Source of the DNA: Enterococcus sp. DIV2402
GTDB lineage: Bacteria > Bacillota > Bacilli > Lactobacillales > Enterococcaceae
Assembly (NCBI RefSeq): GCF_017426705.2
Contig: NZ_CP147251.1
Coordinates: 1,898,501-1,962,500, forward strand
Direction of reading: 5' to 3'
Length of the DNA stretch: 64,000 nt
Shown: positions 35,642 to 44,353 of the stretch, one piece after another
How the letters are laid out: each line of letters opens with the position of its first letter
How positions within the stretch are numbered: the stretch's first letter is position 1
Program-made: the position numbers and the translations under genes
The notes under the pieces: model-generated
What the model saw: the letters and a program-made list of their open reading frames with translations, nothing else
Told to the model about the DNA's origin: nothing
The model's database searches: none

Positions 35642-36545
35642 ATTTAGTTAATCGTTTTCGCATAGTCACACATAAGATACCATCTTCTTCAAATGGTTCA
35701 GATATGCGTTGATACGCTAATTTTTCATAAAAAGCAATCGCTGTTGTTTCGGCGGATAGAAGCGCATAGTGATAGCCGTCTTTCAGCGCTTGTTCTTCAA
35801 AACGTTGCAGCAATTGTTTACCAAGCCCGCGCTTGCGATGTGTTTTGGCAACACAAAAACGGTCCGGTTGAATCGTATCGTGCGAATAAGCTTGATAACG
35901 AATGGTCGCAACAGGAATAGTACGTTCAAATAAAACAAAATAATTTGGTTGTTGCGCATCAATTTCATCAAACTCCCAGTGAGGAGGAATGTTTTGTTCT
36001 TCAACGAAGACTTGATAACGTAAATGGAAAGATGCTGCTTGTAACCAAGCATCACTGCCATAATACAAGGCAAAGTTGATTGAAAGGGCCTGTTGCCATT
36101 CAGATAGACGTTCAGTCATTCGGCCATTATTTGCGCCACTGGTAGATAGGCAATTTATGACGGTTAAGTCAGTGAACAAGCGGTGAATTTGAATTTCTTC
36201 AGCCGCTTTTTTGCCATTAGCAATAATTTTCTTAATCGGCGCATCAGCCAATAGGGATGAAAAATCATTTATAGTGGTTTCTTGGAATTGATGGTCCATA
36301 CTACCTGTCCGATGAAAACTGCCATATACATCCCATAAACCTATTCCATACGCTTTTAATATGCGCAATCGCTCGGTATATTTTTGAGGATCATGGACAC
36401 CAAGCGCCTGGAAAAGCACACGCCAAAATTGATTTCCTTTGTTGGCATAATATTGTTGCGCTACCAAAGATTGCTGACTGGGCGCACTACCAACAATTAA
36501 AATTTCGGTATGTTCATCATAAAATGGAGGCAAACCTTGGTTCAT
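35640..36545 (-). CDS. Fused DNA-deoxyinosine glycosylase (UDG superfamily) and GNAT acetyltransferase
   Basis: A 301-residue two-domain protein. Residues about 1-155 match the hypoxanthine-DNA glycosylase branch of the uracil-DNA glycosylase superfamily: Val-Gly-Ser-Ala-Pro-Ser near 18, Asn-Gln-Phe-Trp near 40, Gly-Leu-Trp-Asp-Val-Tyr near 70, and Leu-Ser-Thr-Ser-Gly-Ala-Asn near 135. Residues about 160-301 form a GNAT fold with Val-Ala-Lys-x-x-Arg-Lys-Arg-Gly-Leu-Gly-Lys at the acetyl-CoA site. No stop or frameshift lies between them. ATG 36545 is better spaced from GCAGG than GTG 36554. Repair of deaminated adenine is inferred; the acetyl acceptor is unknown. Confidence 0.82.
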   Translation of the reverse strand: MNQGLPPFYDEHTEILIVGSAPSQQSLVAQQYYANKGNQFWRVLFQALGVHDPQKYTERLRILKAYGIGLWDVYGSFHRTGSMDHQFQETTINDFSSLLADAPIKKIIANGKKAAEEIQIHRLFTDLTVINCLSTSGANNGRMTERLSEWQQALSINFALYYGSDAWLQAASFHLRYQVFVEEQNIPPHWEFDEIDAQQPNYFVLFERTIPVATIRYQAYSHDTIQPDRFCVAKTHRKRGLGKQLLQRFEEQALKDGYHYALLSAETTAIAFYEKLAYQRISEPFEEDGILCVTMRKRLTK

Positions 36546-36615
36546 TCTAGTCACCTGCTTTCATTTAGTGCTATACTGATTGTAACAAATATGGATTGGA
36601 AAAGGGGAGAAGAAT

Positions 36616-37668
36616 GTGCATCTCTTTGAAGCCTTAGAGTGGAGTAATTGGAAAAATTTATCCATCGAAGTCAAAAATCAAGTGATTAATCAAGTACTTA
36701 TGTATTTTGTAAGTCCATTAAAACGAATCTCTGATGTGGAATACAAAGAATTTGAATTAGCAGGAGTGAAGTGTGGTACCTTTGAATGTTCAATTGATGG
36801 TGAACGTTTTGTTTTGGTTCCTGGAAGTAAAGAAGTTATTTTAGGCTGGGATTCAGGAATACAAGGCTTGCCTGTAACTGTATGGGATACCAAAGTAGAG
36901 CAACCTGATTCGCATTTTAAAACGATTGTACAAAATTATGGATTGGAAAACGCTGAAGATTGGGATATTTTTGTTAATGAATCAACTAGTGCGTTAAGAA
37001 AGGTTTCGATATCACCAATGCTCGTTCAAAAAGATGCGCTACCTGCTGGAACAAAATTTATCGGGCAATTGGATACCATCACTGGTGAATTTCAAGGCTT
37101 GGTGGAAGAATTCACACCGATTGAAGAAAAATTGCGCCAACATTTCAAACAGCCGACTAATTTTGAAGAGAGTTTAATGTGGCAGTTACCAACACAAATC
37201 TTTGAAAAAGATTCATTTTATGCCTTATTAAATCCTACTGATGAAACTTATCGTATTTATCGTCATCAAACTTGTACATTAACGACACTGCGCCAGTATC
37301 TCCATCAACAGATGTTTGACCTGCTTGATGAAAATCAATGGGAATATGCTGTTGGCGCAGGAACACGTAAATTATTTCGCTGGGGAATGGAATTAGACGA
37401 AAAAGTTAATTACTATGGTAAACAAGTCACGAAAAAAATGCATCAAGAAAACATGTTTGGTTTATTTTTTGATGTAAGTCGCACGCGATGGGAAATTACA
37501 GATTCCAATCGTTTGAAATTAGAAAAGCAAAAAGATGTGGGGATTTCACTACTTGATAAACTACCCTTATCTTCGTATTATCGCTCACGAAAAATTTTAG
37601 CTGAAGATGAAATCTTAGACCCGTGTGACTTTTTATATCGTAAAGTGATTGTCATCGCACACCAATAA
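36616..37668 (+). CDS. Hypothetical protein with SUMF1-like features, upstream of alaS
   Basis: A 350-residue soluble protein without a confident family. Two stretches recall the formylglycine-generating-enzyme/sulfatase-modifying-factor fold: Arg-Phe-Val-Leu-Val-Pro-Gly-Ser then Leu-Gly-Trp-Asp near residues 57-75, and Trp-Glu-Tyr-Ala-Val-Gly-Ala-Gly-Thr then Arg-Trp-Gly near 243-258. Catalytic cysteines of true FGE are not evident, so this may be a non-enzymatic or divergent member. It starts at GTG 36616 behind AAAGGGGAG. It ends just before the alaS promoter; a role with alanyl-tRNA synthesis is not implied by the sequence. Confidence 0.6.
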   Translation: MHLFEALEWSNWKNLSIEVKNQVINQVLMYFVSPLKRISDVEYKEFELAGVKCGTFECSIDGERFVLVPGSKEVILGWDSGIQGLPVTVWDTKVEQPDSHFKTIVQNYGLENAEDWDIFVNESTSALRKVSISPMLVQKDALPAGTKFIGQLDTITGEFQGLVEEFTPIEEKLRQHFKQPTNFEESLMWQLPTQIFEKDSFYALLNPTDETYRIYRHQTCTLTTLRQYLHQQMFDLLDENQWEYAVGAGTRKLFRWGMELDEKVNYYGKQVTKKMHQENMFGLFFDVSRTRWEITDSNRLKLEKQKDVGISLLDKLPLSSYYRSRKILAEDEILDPCDFLYRKVIVIAHQ

Positions 37669-37675
37669 AATATAA

Positions 37676-37704
37676 TTGACTTTTTCAGAAAGTTTGCATA
37701 TACT
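37676..37704 (+). promoter_or_regulatory. alaS promoter
   Basis: TTGACT (37676-37681), 17 bases, TATACT (37699-37704), which puts transcription start near 37711 at the 5' edge of the T-box leader. Confidence 0.8.
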
Positions 37705-37710
37705 TTGTGA

Positions 37711-37926
37711 GGAGAAGGATATGGTCATAAGCTACGCACTTCACAGAAAACTTTTCATAGCTGAGAGAAAAGTAAGGCTACTTGTGGTTGCTCCCTTTAG
37801 ATGAATTGATAGAAATATCAACGCAACTCAGCGTTATCGAGTTTAAGAGGTAATGATATGACATCATTGCAAACAAGGTGGTACCGCGTGTAAACGTCCT
37901 TGTCTTGCAAGGTGTCTTTTTGTTTG
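37711..37926 (+). promoter_or_regulatory. T-box riboswitch controlling alaS
   Basis: The leader contains the T-box core AAGGTGGTACCGCG (about 37875-37888), whose UGGN segment pairs with the uncharged tRNA acceptor end. A competing terminator follows (37895-37920, arms CCTTG and CAAGG with T-run to 37925). The long upstream stem I ends in a region with GCT at 37790-37792, a plausible Ala specifier codon. Uncharged tRNA-Ala would stabilise the antiterminator and allow alaS expression. The specifier assignment is the least certain part. Confidence 0.88.
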
Positions 37927-37953
37927 CTTCAAAGAGATAAGGAGAGAAAAAAG

Positions 37954-40596
37954 ATGAAACAATTAACTAGTGCAGAAGTACGTCAAATGTTTTTAGATTT
38001 CTTCAAATCAAAAGGACATTCAGTAGAACCAAGTGCATCACTTGTTCCTGTAGACGATCCAACTTTATTATGGATTAACTCAGGGGTGGCAACGCTAAAG
38101 AAATATTTTGATGGATCAATTGTTCCTGAAAATCCCCGAATCACAAATGCACAAAAATCAATTCGTACGAACGATATTGAAAATGTGGGACGCACCGCTC
38201 GTCACCATACCATGTTTGAAATGTTGGGAAACTTTTCAATCGGTGATTATTTCAAAAAAGAAGCTATTCACTGGGCATGGGAATTTTTAACATCACCAGA
38301 ATGGATTGGTTTCGACCCTGAAAAATTATATGTAACGGTTTATCCAAAAGATACAGAAGCAAAACGCATTTGGCTAGAAGAAGTTGGCTTGTCAGCAGAC
38401 CATGTTGTTGAAGTGGAAGATAATTTCTGGGATATTGGAGCTGGTCCAAGTGGTCCAGATAGTGAGATTTTCTATGATCGTGGCGAAGAGTTTAACGACT
38501 TAGCAGCAGATGACCCAGAAAATTATCCTGGTGGCGAAAATGAGCGTTATTTGGAAATCTGGAATTTGGTCTTTTCAGAATTTAACCATAAACCAGATGA
38601 CACATATGAGCCATTACCTCATAAAAATATTGATACGGGTATGGGTTTAGAACGGATGGTTTCAATTATTCAAGGTGCACCAACCAATTTTGAAACAGAT
38701 TTATTCTTACCGATTATTCATGCTATTGAAGAAATCAGTGGCGCAGTGAAATATGGCGAAAATCCAGTAACTGATGTGTCATTTAAAGTAATTGCGGACC
38801 ATATTCGTGCCTTATCATTTGCGATTGGTGATGGTGCATTACCTTCAAATGAAGGACGTGGGTACGTTTTACGTCGTTTATTACGTCGCGCAGTTATGCA
38901 TGGACAAAAATTACAAATTCAAGATTCGTTCTTATATAAATTGGTACCAGTTGTCGGTGAAATTATGGAAAGCTATTATCCAGAAGTTTTAGAAAAACAA
39001 GCATTCATTGAGAAAGTTATTCGTACAGAAGAAGAACGTTTCCATGAAACAATTAATGAAGGTCTAGCTATTTTAGATCAAGTTATCGCTCAAGTGAAAG
39101 CAGATGACATGGATACATTGAACGGAAAAGACATCTTCAAATTATATGATACGTACGGTTTCCCAGTAGAATTAACTGAAGAAGTAGCTGAAGAAGCTGG
39201 TTTGAAAGTCGACCATGCAGGTTTTGAAAAAGAAATGAATGCACAACGCGAACGTGCCCGTGCAGCTCGTAGCAATGAGCTTTCAATGGGCGAACAATCT
39301 GCTTTATTAACAGATATTAAAGTGGATAGTAACTATGTTGGTTATGAACGTTTACAAGCAGAAAGTCAATTGTTGGTGATTGTTCAAGAAGATAGTTTAG
39401 TTTCTGAAACATCTGCTGGTCAAGCACAATTAATTTTTGCTGAAACACCATTCTATGCAGAAATGGGTGGACAAATTGCGGATACTGGTTCTATTTTAGA
39501 TGAACATGGAACATTGGTTGCTACTGTAGAAAATGTGAAAAAAGCACCAAATGGCCAATTTTTACATCATGTAGAAATAAAAGAAGCGATTACAGAAGGT
39601 GTAAACTATTCATTAGTCGTAGATGTGGCACGTCATAATCGTATCATTAAAAACCATACAGCAACTCACTTGTTGCATAAAGCGTTAAAAGAAATTCTCG
39701 GTTCACATGCAAACCAAGCAGGGTCATTAGTAACTCCAGGACATTTACGTTTTGACTTTACTCATTTTGGTCAAGTAACAACCGAAGAATTGCAACAAAT
39801 GGAACAAATTGTGAATGAAAAAATCTGGGCTGCATTACCTGTTGTGACCGTTGAAACAGATATTGATACTGCAAAATCAATGGGTGCTATGGCATTGTTT
39901 GGTGAAAAATATGGACATGATGTGCGTGTAGTAAATATCGCTGATTGGTCAATTGAATTGTGTGGTGGAAATCACGTAATTAATACAGAAGATATTGGTA
40001 TTTTCAAAATCGTTTCTGAGTCAGGGATTGGTGCAGGTGTACGTCGTATTGAAGCTGTAACAAGCAAAGAAGCTTATGAATTGTTGCATCAGGAAGAACT
40101 ACGTTTACGTGGAATTGCGCAAATTGTGAAAGCACCACAATTGAAAGAAACGGTTTCTCGTGTAGAACAATTGCAAACACAATTACGTGAAGTACAAAAA
40201 GAAAATGAAGCATTAGCAAGTAAATTAGCCAATCAACAAGCTGGTGATATTTTCAAAGACGTAAAAGAAAGCAATGGCTTGACGTATATTGCTGCTCAAG
40301 TGAATGTAAAAGACATGAATCAATTACGCCAATTAGCCGATCAGTGGAAGCAAAAAGCCACTTCAGAAGTATTGGTTCTAGCAACTGTTGCTAACGAAAA
40401 AGTAAACTTATTAGCTGCAGTTAATCCAGATGGGTTGGAAAAAGGTCTAAAAGCTGGTGATTTAATCAAAGCAATCGCTCCAAAAGTAGGCGGTGGCGGT
40501 GGTGGACGCCCAGATATGGCTCAAGCTGGTGGTAAAAATCCAGAAGGTATTCCAGCAGCCTTAGCTGAAGTAGCAACTTGGTTAGCAAATAAATAA
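37954..40596 (+). CDS. alaS: Alanyl-tRNA synthetase
   Basis: At 880 residues this is a full-length class II AlaRS: aminoacylation domain (about 1-440, with Arg-His-His-Thr-Met-Phe-Glu-Met and Gly-Met-Gly-Leu-Glu-Arg motifs), editing domain with His-Thr-Ala-Thr-His near 565 and the zinc-binding Cys-Gly-Gly-Asn-His near 668, and the C-Ala domain ending in a Gly-rich Gly-Gly-Gly-Arg-Pro-Asp-Met-Ala-Gln stretch. ATG 37954 follows AAGGAGAG; an ATG 18 codons upstream lies within the T-box terminator and is rejected. Expression is controlled by the T-box. Confidence 0.97.
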   Translation: MKQLTSAEVRQMFLDFFKSKGHSVEPSASLVPVDDPTLLWINSGVATLKKYFDGSIVPENPRITNAQKSIRTNDIENVGRTARHHTMFEMLGNFSIGDYFKKEAIHWAWEFLTSPEWIGFDPEKLYVTVYPKDTEAKRIWLEEVGLSADHVVEVEDNFWDIGAGPSGPDSEIFYDRGEEFNDLAADDPENYPGGENERYLEIWNLVFSEFNHKPDDTYEPLPHKNIDTGMGLERMVSIIQGAPTNFETDLFLPIIHAIEEISGAVKYGENPVTDVSFKVIADHIRALSFAIGDGALPSNEGRGYVLRRLLRRAVMHGQKLQIQDSFLYKLVPVVGEIMESYYPEVLEKQAFIEKVIRTEEERFHETINEGLAILDQVIAQVKADDMDTLNGKDIFKLYDTYGFPVELTEEVAEEAGLKVDHAGFEKEMNAQRERARAARSNELSMGEQSALLTDIKVDSNYVGYERLQAESQLLVIVQEDSLVSETSAGQAQLIFAETPFYAEMGGQIADTGSILDEHGTLVATVENVKKAPNGQFLHHVEIKEAITEGVNYSLVVDVARHNRIIKNHTATHLLHKALKEILGSHANQAGSLVTPGHLRFDFTHFGQVTTEELQQMEQIVNEKIWAALPVVTVETDIDTAKSMGAMALFGEKYGHDVRVVNIADWSIELCGGNHVINTEDIGIFKIVSESGIGAGVRRIEAVTSKEAYELLHQEELRLRGIAQIVKAPQLKETVSRVEQLQTQLREVQKENEALASKLANQQAGDIFKDVKESNGLTYIAAQVNVKDMNQLRQLADQWKQKATSEVLVLATVANEKVNLLAAVNPDGLEKGLKAGDLIKAIAPKVGGGGGGRPDMAQAGGKNPEGIPAALAEVATWLANK

Positions 40597-40600
40597 AATA

Positions 40601-40645
40601 AATACCTTATGTTTTGATGGAAATCAGAACATAAGGTTCTTTTTA
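40601..40645 (+). terminator. alaS terminator
   Basis: ACCTTATGTTTTGAT pairs with ATCAGAACATAAGGT (G-T pairs allowed), then T-run. Confidence 0.82.
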
Positions 40646-40759
40646 TGCCAATCGTGTTAAATTGTCGTTCTTTTCGTGAATTTTTACTATTTCATTTGGC
40701 GAAAATGGGGGTTTCAAGGTAAAATAACAACAAGTGTATTGAAAAGGGGTTCTTTGAGA

Positions 40760-41908
40760 ATGTTGAATTTTTTGTTAAAAAAAATTGAGAAGGAAAATAA
40801 AGAGACTCAAAGGACAAAAGTAGGCCAACTAGCAGGTGTTTTAGGTCTACTTTCAAATTTAGTTCTGTTTATTGGGAAATTTTTAATAGGTTTTGCGGCA
40901 GGGTCAGTTTCCATTATGGCTGATGCGATGAACAGTTTATCGGATACTATCTCATCAGTACTAACGTTAATAGGTTTCAAAGTAGCCGCTAAACCGGCAG
41001 ACAGTGAGCATCCTTATGGGCATGAGCGCTTTGAATATATTAGTGGTTTACTCATCTCATTAATTATTGCATTGGTTGGTTTTCAATTTTTAAAATCTTC
41101 TTTTGAAAAAATTTTGAATCCTGAACCAATTAAATTATCATTGGCATTATTCATTGTCTTAATTGCTTCGATTGTTATTAAGGTCTTGCAAGGAAGAATG
41201 TACCTTACTTTATCGAAAAAAATTGACTCACAAACGTTAAAGGCTACTAGCAAGGATAGCTTAAATGACGTCTACACAACACTTGCTGTTTTAGTTTCAG
41301 CATTGTTTGAGTGGGCAACAAATTTACGAATCGATGGTTATGTTGGATTTTTATTGGCACTATATATTTTGTATAGTGGATATACGATGGTCAAAGATTT
41401 TATTAATGAATTATTAGGAAGTCGTCCAACAGATAAAGAGATTCAAGAGATGGAAAAGAAATTATCCTCCTATGGTTCGATTTTAGGTTATCATGACTTA
41501 TTGGTTCATGACTATGGACCTCAAAAACGATTTGCTTCCGTTCATATTGAAGTGGACGCGGGGATGACCTTAACCAAAGCGCACCATATTATTGATGAAA
41601 TTGAAAAAGACTTTCATAATAAATTGGATGTCGAACTAGTGTGCCATTTAGATCCTGTAAATATTCGCGATGCAAATTATATTGCTATTTTTCATCGTAT
41701 GCGTTCCATTGTGTTACAAATTGATGAAAAATTACGAATGCATGATTTTCGTTTGAAAAGTGAACAAATTTTACAGTTTGATTTAGTCATACCTGATGAT
41801 TTTCATTTAACTGATACGGAATTAATAGACTTGCTTCAACAGGCAGTCCATGAGAAAATTGGTATGTACGGGTTAGATGTAACGTTAGATCATAATTATT
41901 TATTATAA
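40760..41908 (+). CDS. Cation diffusion facilitator family transporter
   Basis: A 382-residue CDF protein with about six membrane helices. The first metal site reads Met-Ala-Asp-Ala-Met-Asn-Ser-Leu-Ser-Asp (Asp near residue 58), then His-Pro-Tyr-Gly-His-Glu-Arg-Phe-Glu-Tyr near 80, and the partner Asp-Ser-Leu-Asn-Asp near 165. The C-terminal cytoplasmic dimer domain (about 220-290) has a His-Asp-x-x-x-His-Asp-Tyr-Gly pattern, followed by an extra domain of about 90 residues. It probably exports Zn2+, Mn2+ or Fe2+ against protons. ATG 40760 is preferred with AAAAGGGG 10 bases upstream. cls follows after 10 bases. Confidence 0.9.
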   Translation: MLNFLLKKIEKENKETQRTKVGQLAGVLGLLSNLVLFIGKFLIGFAAGSVSIMADAMNSLSDTISSVLTLIGFKVAAKPADSEHPYGHERFEYISGLLISLIIALVGFQFLKSSFEKILNPEPIKLSLALFIVLIASIVIKVLQGRMYLTLSKKIDSQTLKATSKDSLNDVYTTLAVLVSALFEWATNLRIDGYVGFLLALYILYSGYTMVKDFINELLGSRPTDKEIQEMEKKLSSYGSILGYHDLLVHDYGPQKRFASVHIEVDAGMTLTKAHHIIDEIEKDFHNKLDVELVCHLDPVNIRDANYIAIFHRMRSIVLQIDEKLRMHDFRLKSEQILQFDLVIPDDFHLTDTELIDLLQQAVHEKIGMYGLDVTLDHNYLL

Positions 41909-41918
41909 GGAGAATAAG

Positions 41919-43385
41919 ATGGAATTTACAATGGATATGGCAATTGCCTATCAAGTAGTGTGGGGACTAATCGTGATTAATACGATTGGGGCGTTTATAA
42001 CCGTTTTTCGAAAACCACGATCAATTGCCAGTGTGCTGGCATGGATGATGACATTGGTCTTTCTTCCAGGTGTTGGCTTTATTTTATATGCTTTTTGTGG
42101 AAGAGGAATCGACGGAGAAATCATTTATCGCTTTAGCGAAGGTCATCAAAATAGAATTGCCGAGATAAACGAAATTATTGAAGAAAACAATCGTTATTTT
42201 CATCAAACAGTGAAAACAAAAGAATCTGAACTATTAAAAAATTATTTTAGAAACATGGAAGAATCACCACTAACCAAAGGGAATGCCGTCACTTTTTATA
42301 CAGATGGTAAAGAGAAATTTGATGCGTTGTTTGAAGATATACGTCATGCCAAAGATAACGTTCATGTTGAATATTATGCTTTTTTCGATGATAAAATTGG
42401 AAATCGTTTTTTAGACCTCCTCGTTGAAAAAGCAAAAGAGGGCGTAGAAGTGCGTGTGGTTTTCGATCCTTGGGGTGGAAAAACCAATGAAAAATTTTTC
42501 CGTCCATTACTGAAAGTTGGTGGGAAAGTGGCTCCATTTATCACTTCACGTAATTTAATTCGTAAAACAAGACTGAATTATCACTTACATCGCAAAATTG
42601 TGGTAATTGATGGTATGATTGGCTGGACGGGTGGCTTTAACGTAGGGGACCAATATCTTGAAGAAACGAAAAAGTTCGGTTATTGGCGTGATACTCATGC
42701 TCGAATTGTAGGAACAGCTTCATTTACGTTGCAAGAAGTTTTTATTCGTGATTGGAATGCGTCTATTTTGAAAGAAGAAGATGTGTTAGAATACGAAGAT
42801 CGCTATTTTGTGGTACCACCTATTGAGCAAGCGGGAAATGTGAGTATGCAAGTTGTTGCTGATGGTCCAGAAACCGAAGAGCAAGTTTTAAAAGGTGGCT
42901 TTACTAAAATGTTGTTAGCTGCAGAAAAACGTGTGTGGTTACAAACGCCGTATTTAATTCCAGACGATGCAATGATTAATGCCTTTTTAGTTGCGGTTCG
43001 TTCTGGTGTGGATGTCCGAGTGATGATTCCTTCAATGCCAGACCATCCTTTTATTTATCGTGCAACACAGTATTATGCGAACTATTTACAACGTCGAGGA
43101 GTTAAAATTTATATTTACGAAGGTGGCTTTATTCATGCAAAAACGATTGTCATGGATGATACAATTGCAGCTTTTGGTACGACCAACCAAGACATTCGTA
43201 GCTATGCATTAAACTTTGAAGTGAGCGCCTTTGCTTATAATCGCGAAGTTGCGGAAGAGTTAGCAGAAATCTTTGAGGAAGATATGAAACAGTCAAGTTT
43301 ATTAACTGATCGAATGATTAAAGAACAATCTTATTGGCTACGATTTAAGCAAAACTTCTCACGCTTACTTTCGCCGATTTTGTAG
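41919..43385 (+). CDS. cls: Cardiolipin synthase
   Basis: A 488-residue phospholipase-D superfamily enzyme that condenses two phosphatidylglycerol molecules to cardiolipin. Two N-terminal membrane helices (about 5-28 and 38-58) are followed by two HKD catalytic motifs, His-x-Lys-x4-Asp, at about residues 224 and 406. Length and layout fit Cls of Gram-positive bacteria. It lies 10 bases after the CDF gene behind AAGGAG. Its last 21 bases overlap the convergent RNase HI-like gene. Confidence 0.95.
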   Translation: MEFTMDMAIAYQVVWGLIVINTIGAFITVFRKPRSIASVLAWMMTLVFLPGVGFILYAFCGRGIDGEIIYRFSEGHQNRIAEINEIIEENNRYFHQTVKTKESELLKNYFRNMEESPLTKGNAVTFYTDGKEKFDALFEDIRHAKDNVHVEYYAFFDDKIGNRFLDLLVEKAKEGVEVRVVFDPWGGKTNEKFFRPLLKVGGKVAPFITSRNLIRKTRLNYHLHRKIVVIDGMIGWTGGFNVGDQYLEETKKFGYWRDTHARIVGTASFTLQEVFIRDWNASILKEEDVLEYEDRYFVVPPIEQAGNVSMQVVADGPETEEQVLKGGFTKMLLAAEKRVWLQTPYLIPDDAMINAFLVAVRSGVDVRVMIPSMPDHPFIYRATQYYANYLQRRGVKIYIYEGGFIHAKTIVMDDTIAAFGTTNQDIRSYALNFEVSAFAYNREVAEELAEIFEEDMKQSSLLTDRMIKEQSYWLRFKQNFSRLLSPIL

Positions 43386-43781
43386 TTTTAACGCTTTTTG
43401 TAATCCTTGTCGTGCTAAATTATCAGCCCCTTTGTTTTTACTTTCCGGAATCCACTGTAATATTAGCAAAGGGAAATATGGTAGTTTTTCTTGAATATTG
43501 TGTAAATAATCTTGGAAATCTGAATTATTCGTATAGTTTTTATCAACAGTTTGCGCTAAAATCTTACTATCGGTGTAAACCATAATCGTTTGGGTTTGGT
43601 AGTTGTTCGCCAATAAATAATCTAATAAGGCGCAAAAACTCGCAAATTCTGCTTGATGATTACTTAATTTTGGTAAAGCAAATGATTCCTGGATATATAA
43701 TTGTTCTCCTGTGAGCATAAATCCACCGCCACTAGGTCCAGGGTTTCCTTTAGTTGCTGCATCAATATAGGCTTTAATCAT
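43365..43781 (-). CDS. RNase HI-like protein
   Basis: A 138-residue RNase H-fold protein. The acidic catalytic set is visible: Asp7 in Ala-Tyr-Ile-Asp-Ala, Glu in Gln-Ala-Glu-Phe-Ala near 47, Asp in Val-Tyr-Thr-Asp-Ser near 70, and Asp in Lys-Gly-Ala-Asp-Asn-Leu-Ala near 121. Gly-Asn-Pro-Gly-Pro-Ser-Gly-Gly-Gly follows the first Asp. It should cut RNA in RNA-DNA hybrids, although short members of this group also have other roles. ATG 43781 lies 8 bases after AAGGAG. Its 3' end runs into the end of cls. Confidence 0.87.
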   Translation of the reverse strand: MIKAYIDAATKGNPGPSGGGFMLTGEQLYIQESFALPKLSNHQAEFASFCALLDYLLANNYQTQTIMVYTDSKILAQTVDKNYTNNSDFQDYLHNIQEKLPYFPLLILQWIPESKNKGADNLARQGLQKALKLQNRRK

Positions 43782-43855
43782 GAACAAAACTCCTTCTTGG
43801 TTAGTGCTCCAACTTTATTATACGCATTGATGATTCATGTGGAAAGGGGAAAAGA

Positions 43856-44257
43856 ATGAAATACAAGATTCGTTGGCAATTAGAACATGCCTTGGCAGTT
43901 ATTTATTGGTCAATTGCATTAATTGCATTATTTTTTAGTTTGATTTTTGCTTTAGAAAAAGCAGAAATTCATTTTAAGAGTTTCCTATTTCTACTTTTGT
44001 TTTTGCTATTAGTTTATCTATCGCGAAAGCGCTGGCTAATGATAGATAACAAAGGTGTTCAAGTGACCTATGCGCGTTTTTGGAAAAATGAGACTTTTGC
44101 TTATCAAGATATTAAGCAATTTCGTTTTTTAGAAAATAAAATTGAAATAGAATTACCAAAACAAACCCTTGAATTTAGGGTGAATAGAAAAATGTTGCCA
44201 TTATTTAAAGAAGAGAGTAAACAGATTATTCCCATTCAGCTACAAAAAGAAGGTTAG
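43856..44257 (+). CDS. ebsA: EbsA family protein
   Basis: A 133-residue membrane protein with two helices (about 14-34 and 41-58), then Arg-Lys-Arg-Trp and a soluble C-terminal domain with beta-strand character (about 64-130). Size, helix placement and the Tyr-Ala-Arg-Phe-Trp-Lys stretch resemble EbsA, known from Enterococcus as a predicted pore-forming or wall-associated protein linked to sex-pheromone response loci. The call rests on overall similarity only. The start follows AAAGGGGAAAAG. Confidence 0.6.
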   Translation: MKYKIRWQLEHALAVIYWSIALIALFFSLIFALEKAEIHFKSFLFLLLFLLLVYLSRKRWLMIDNKGVQVTYARFWKNETFAYQDIKQFRFLENKIEIELPKQTLEFRVNRKMLPLFKEESKQIIPIQLQKEG

Positions 44258-44281
44258 GAGCTTAGGCTTTTAACCTTCTTT
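44248..44281 (+). terminator. Weak terminator after ebsA
   Basis: AGAAGGTT, including the stop codon region, pairs with AACCTTCT around a 16-base loop. Confidence 0.5.
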
Positions 44282-44353
44282 AAATTTAAGATGCTTTTTA
44301 CGACAAGTTTAGTTATAATAAATGGAAAAAAGGTTTAAAAAAGGAGTTTATGT

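Noticed and set aside
37900..37953. Longer N-terminus for alaS
   Set aside because: The upstream ATG lies in the T-box terminator; the start at 37954 has a proper ribosome site and the normal AlaRS N-terminus.
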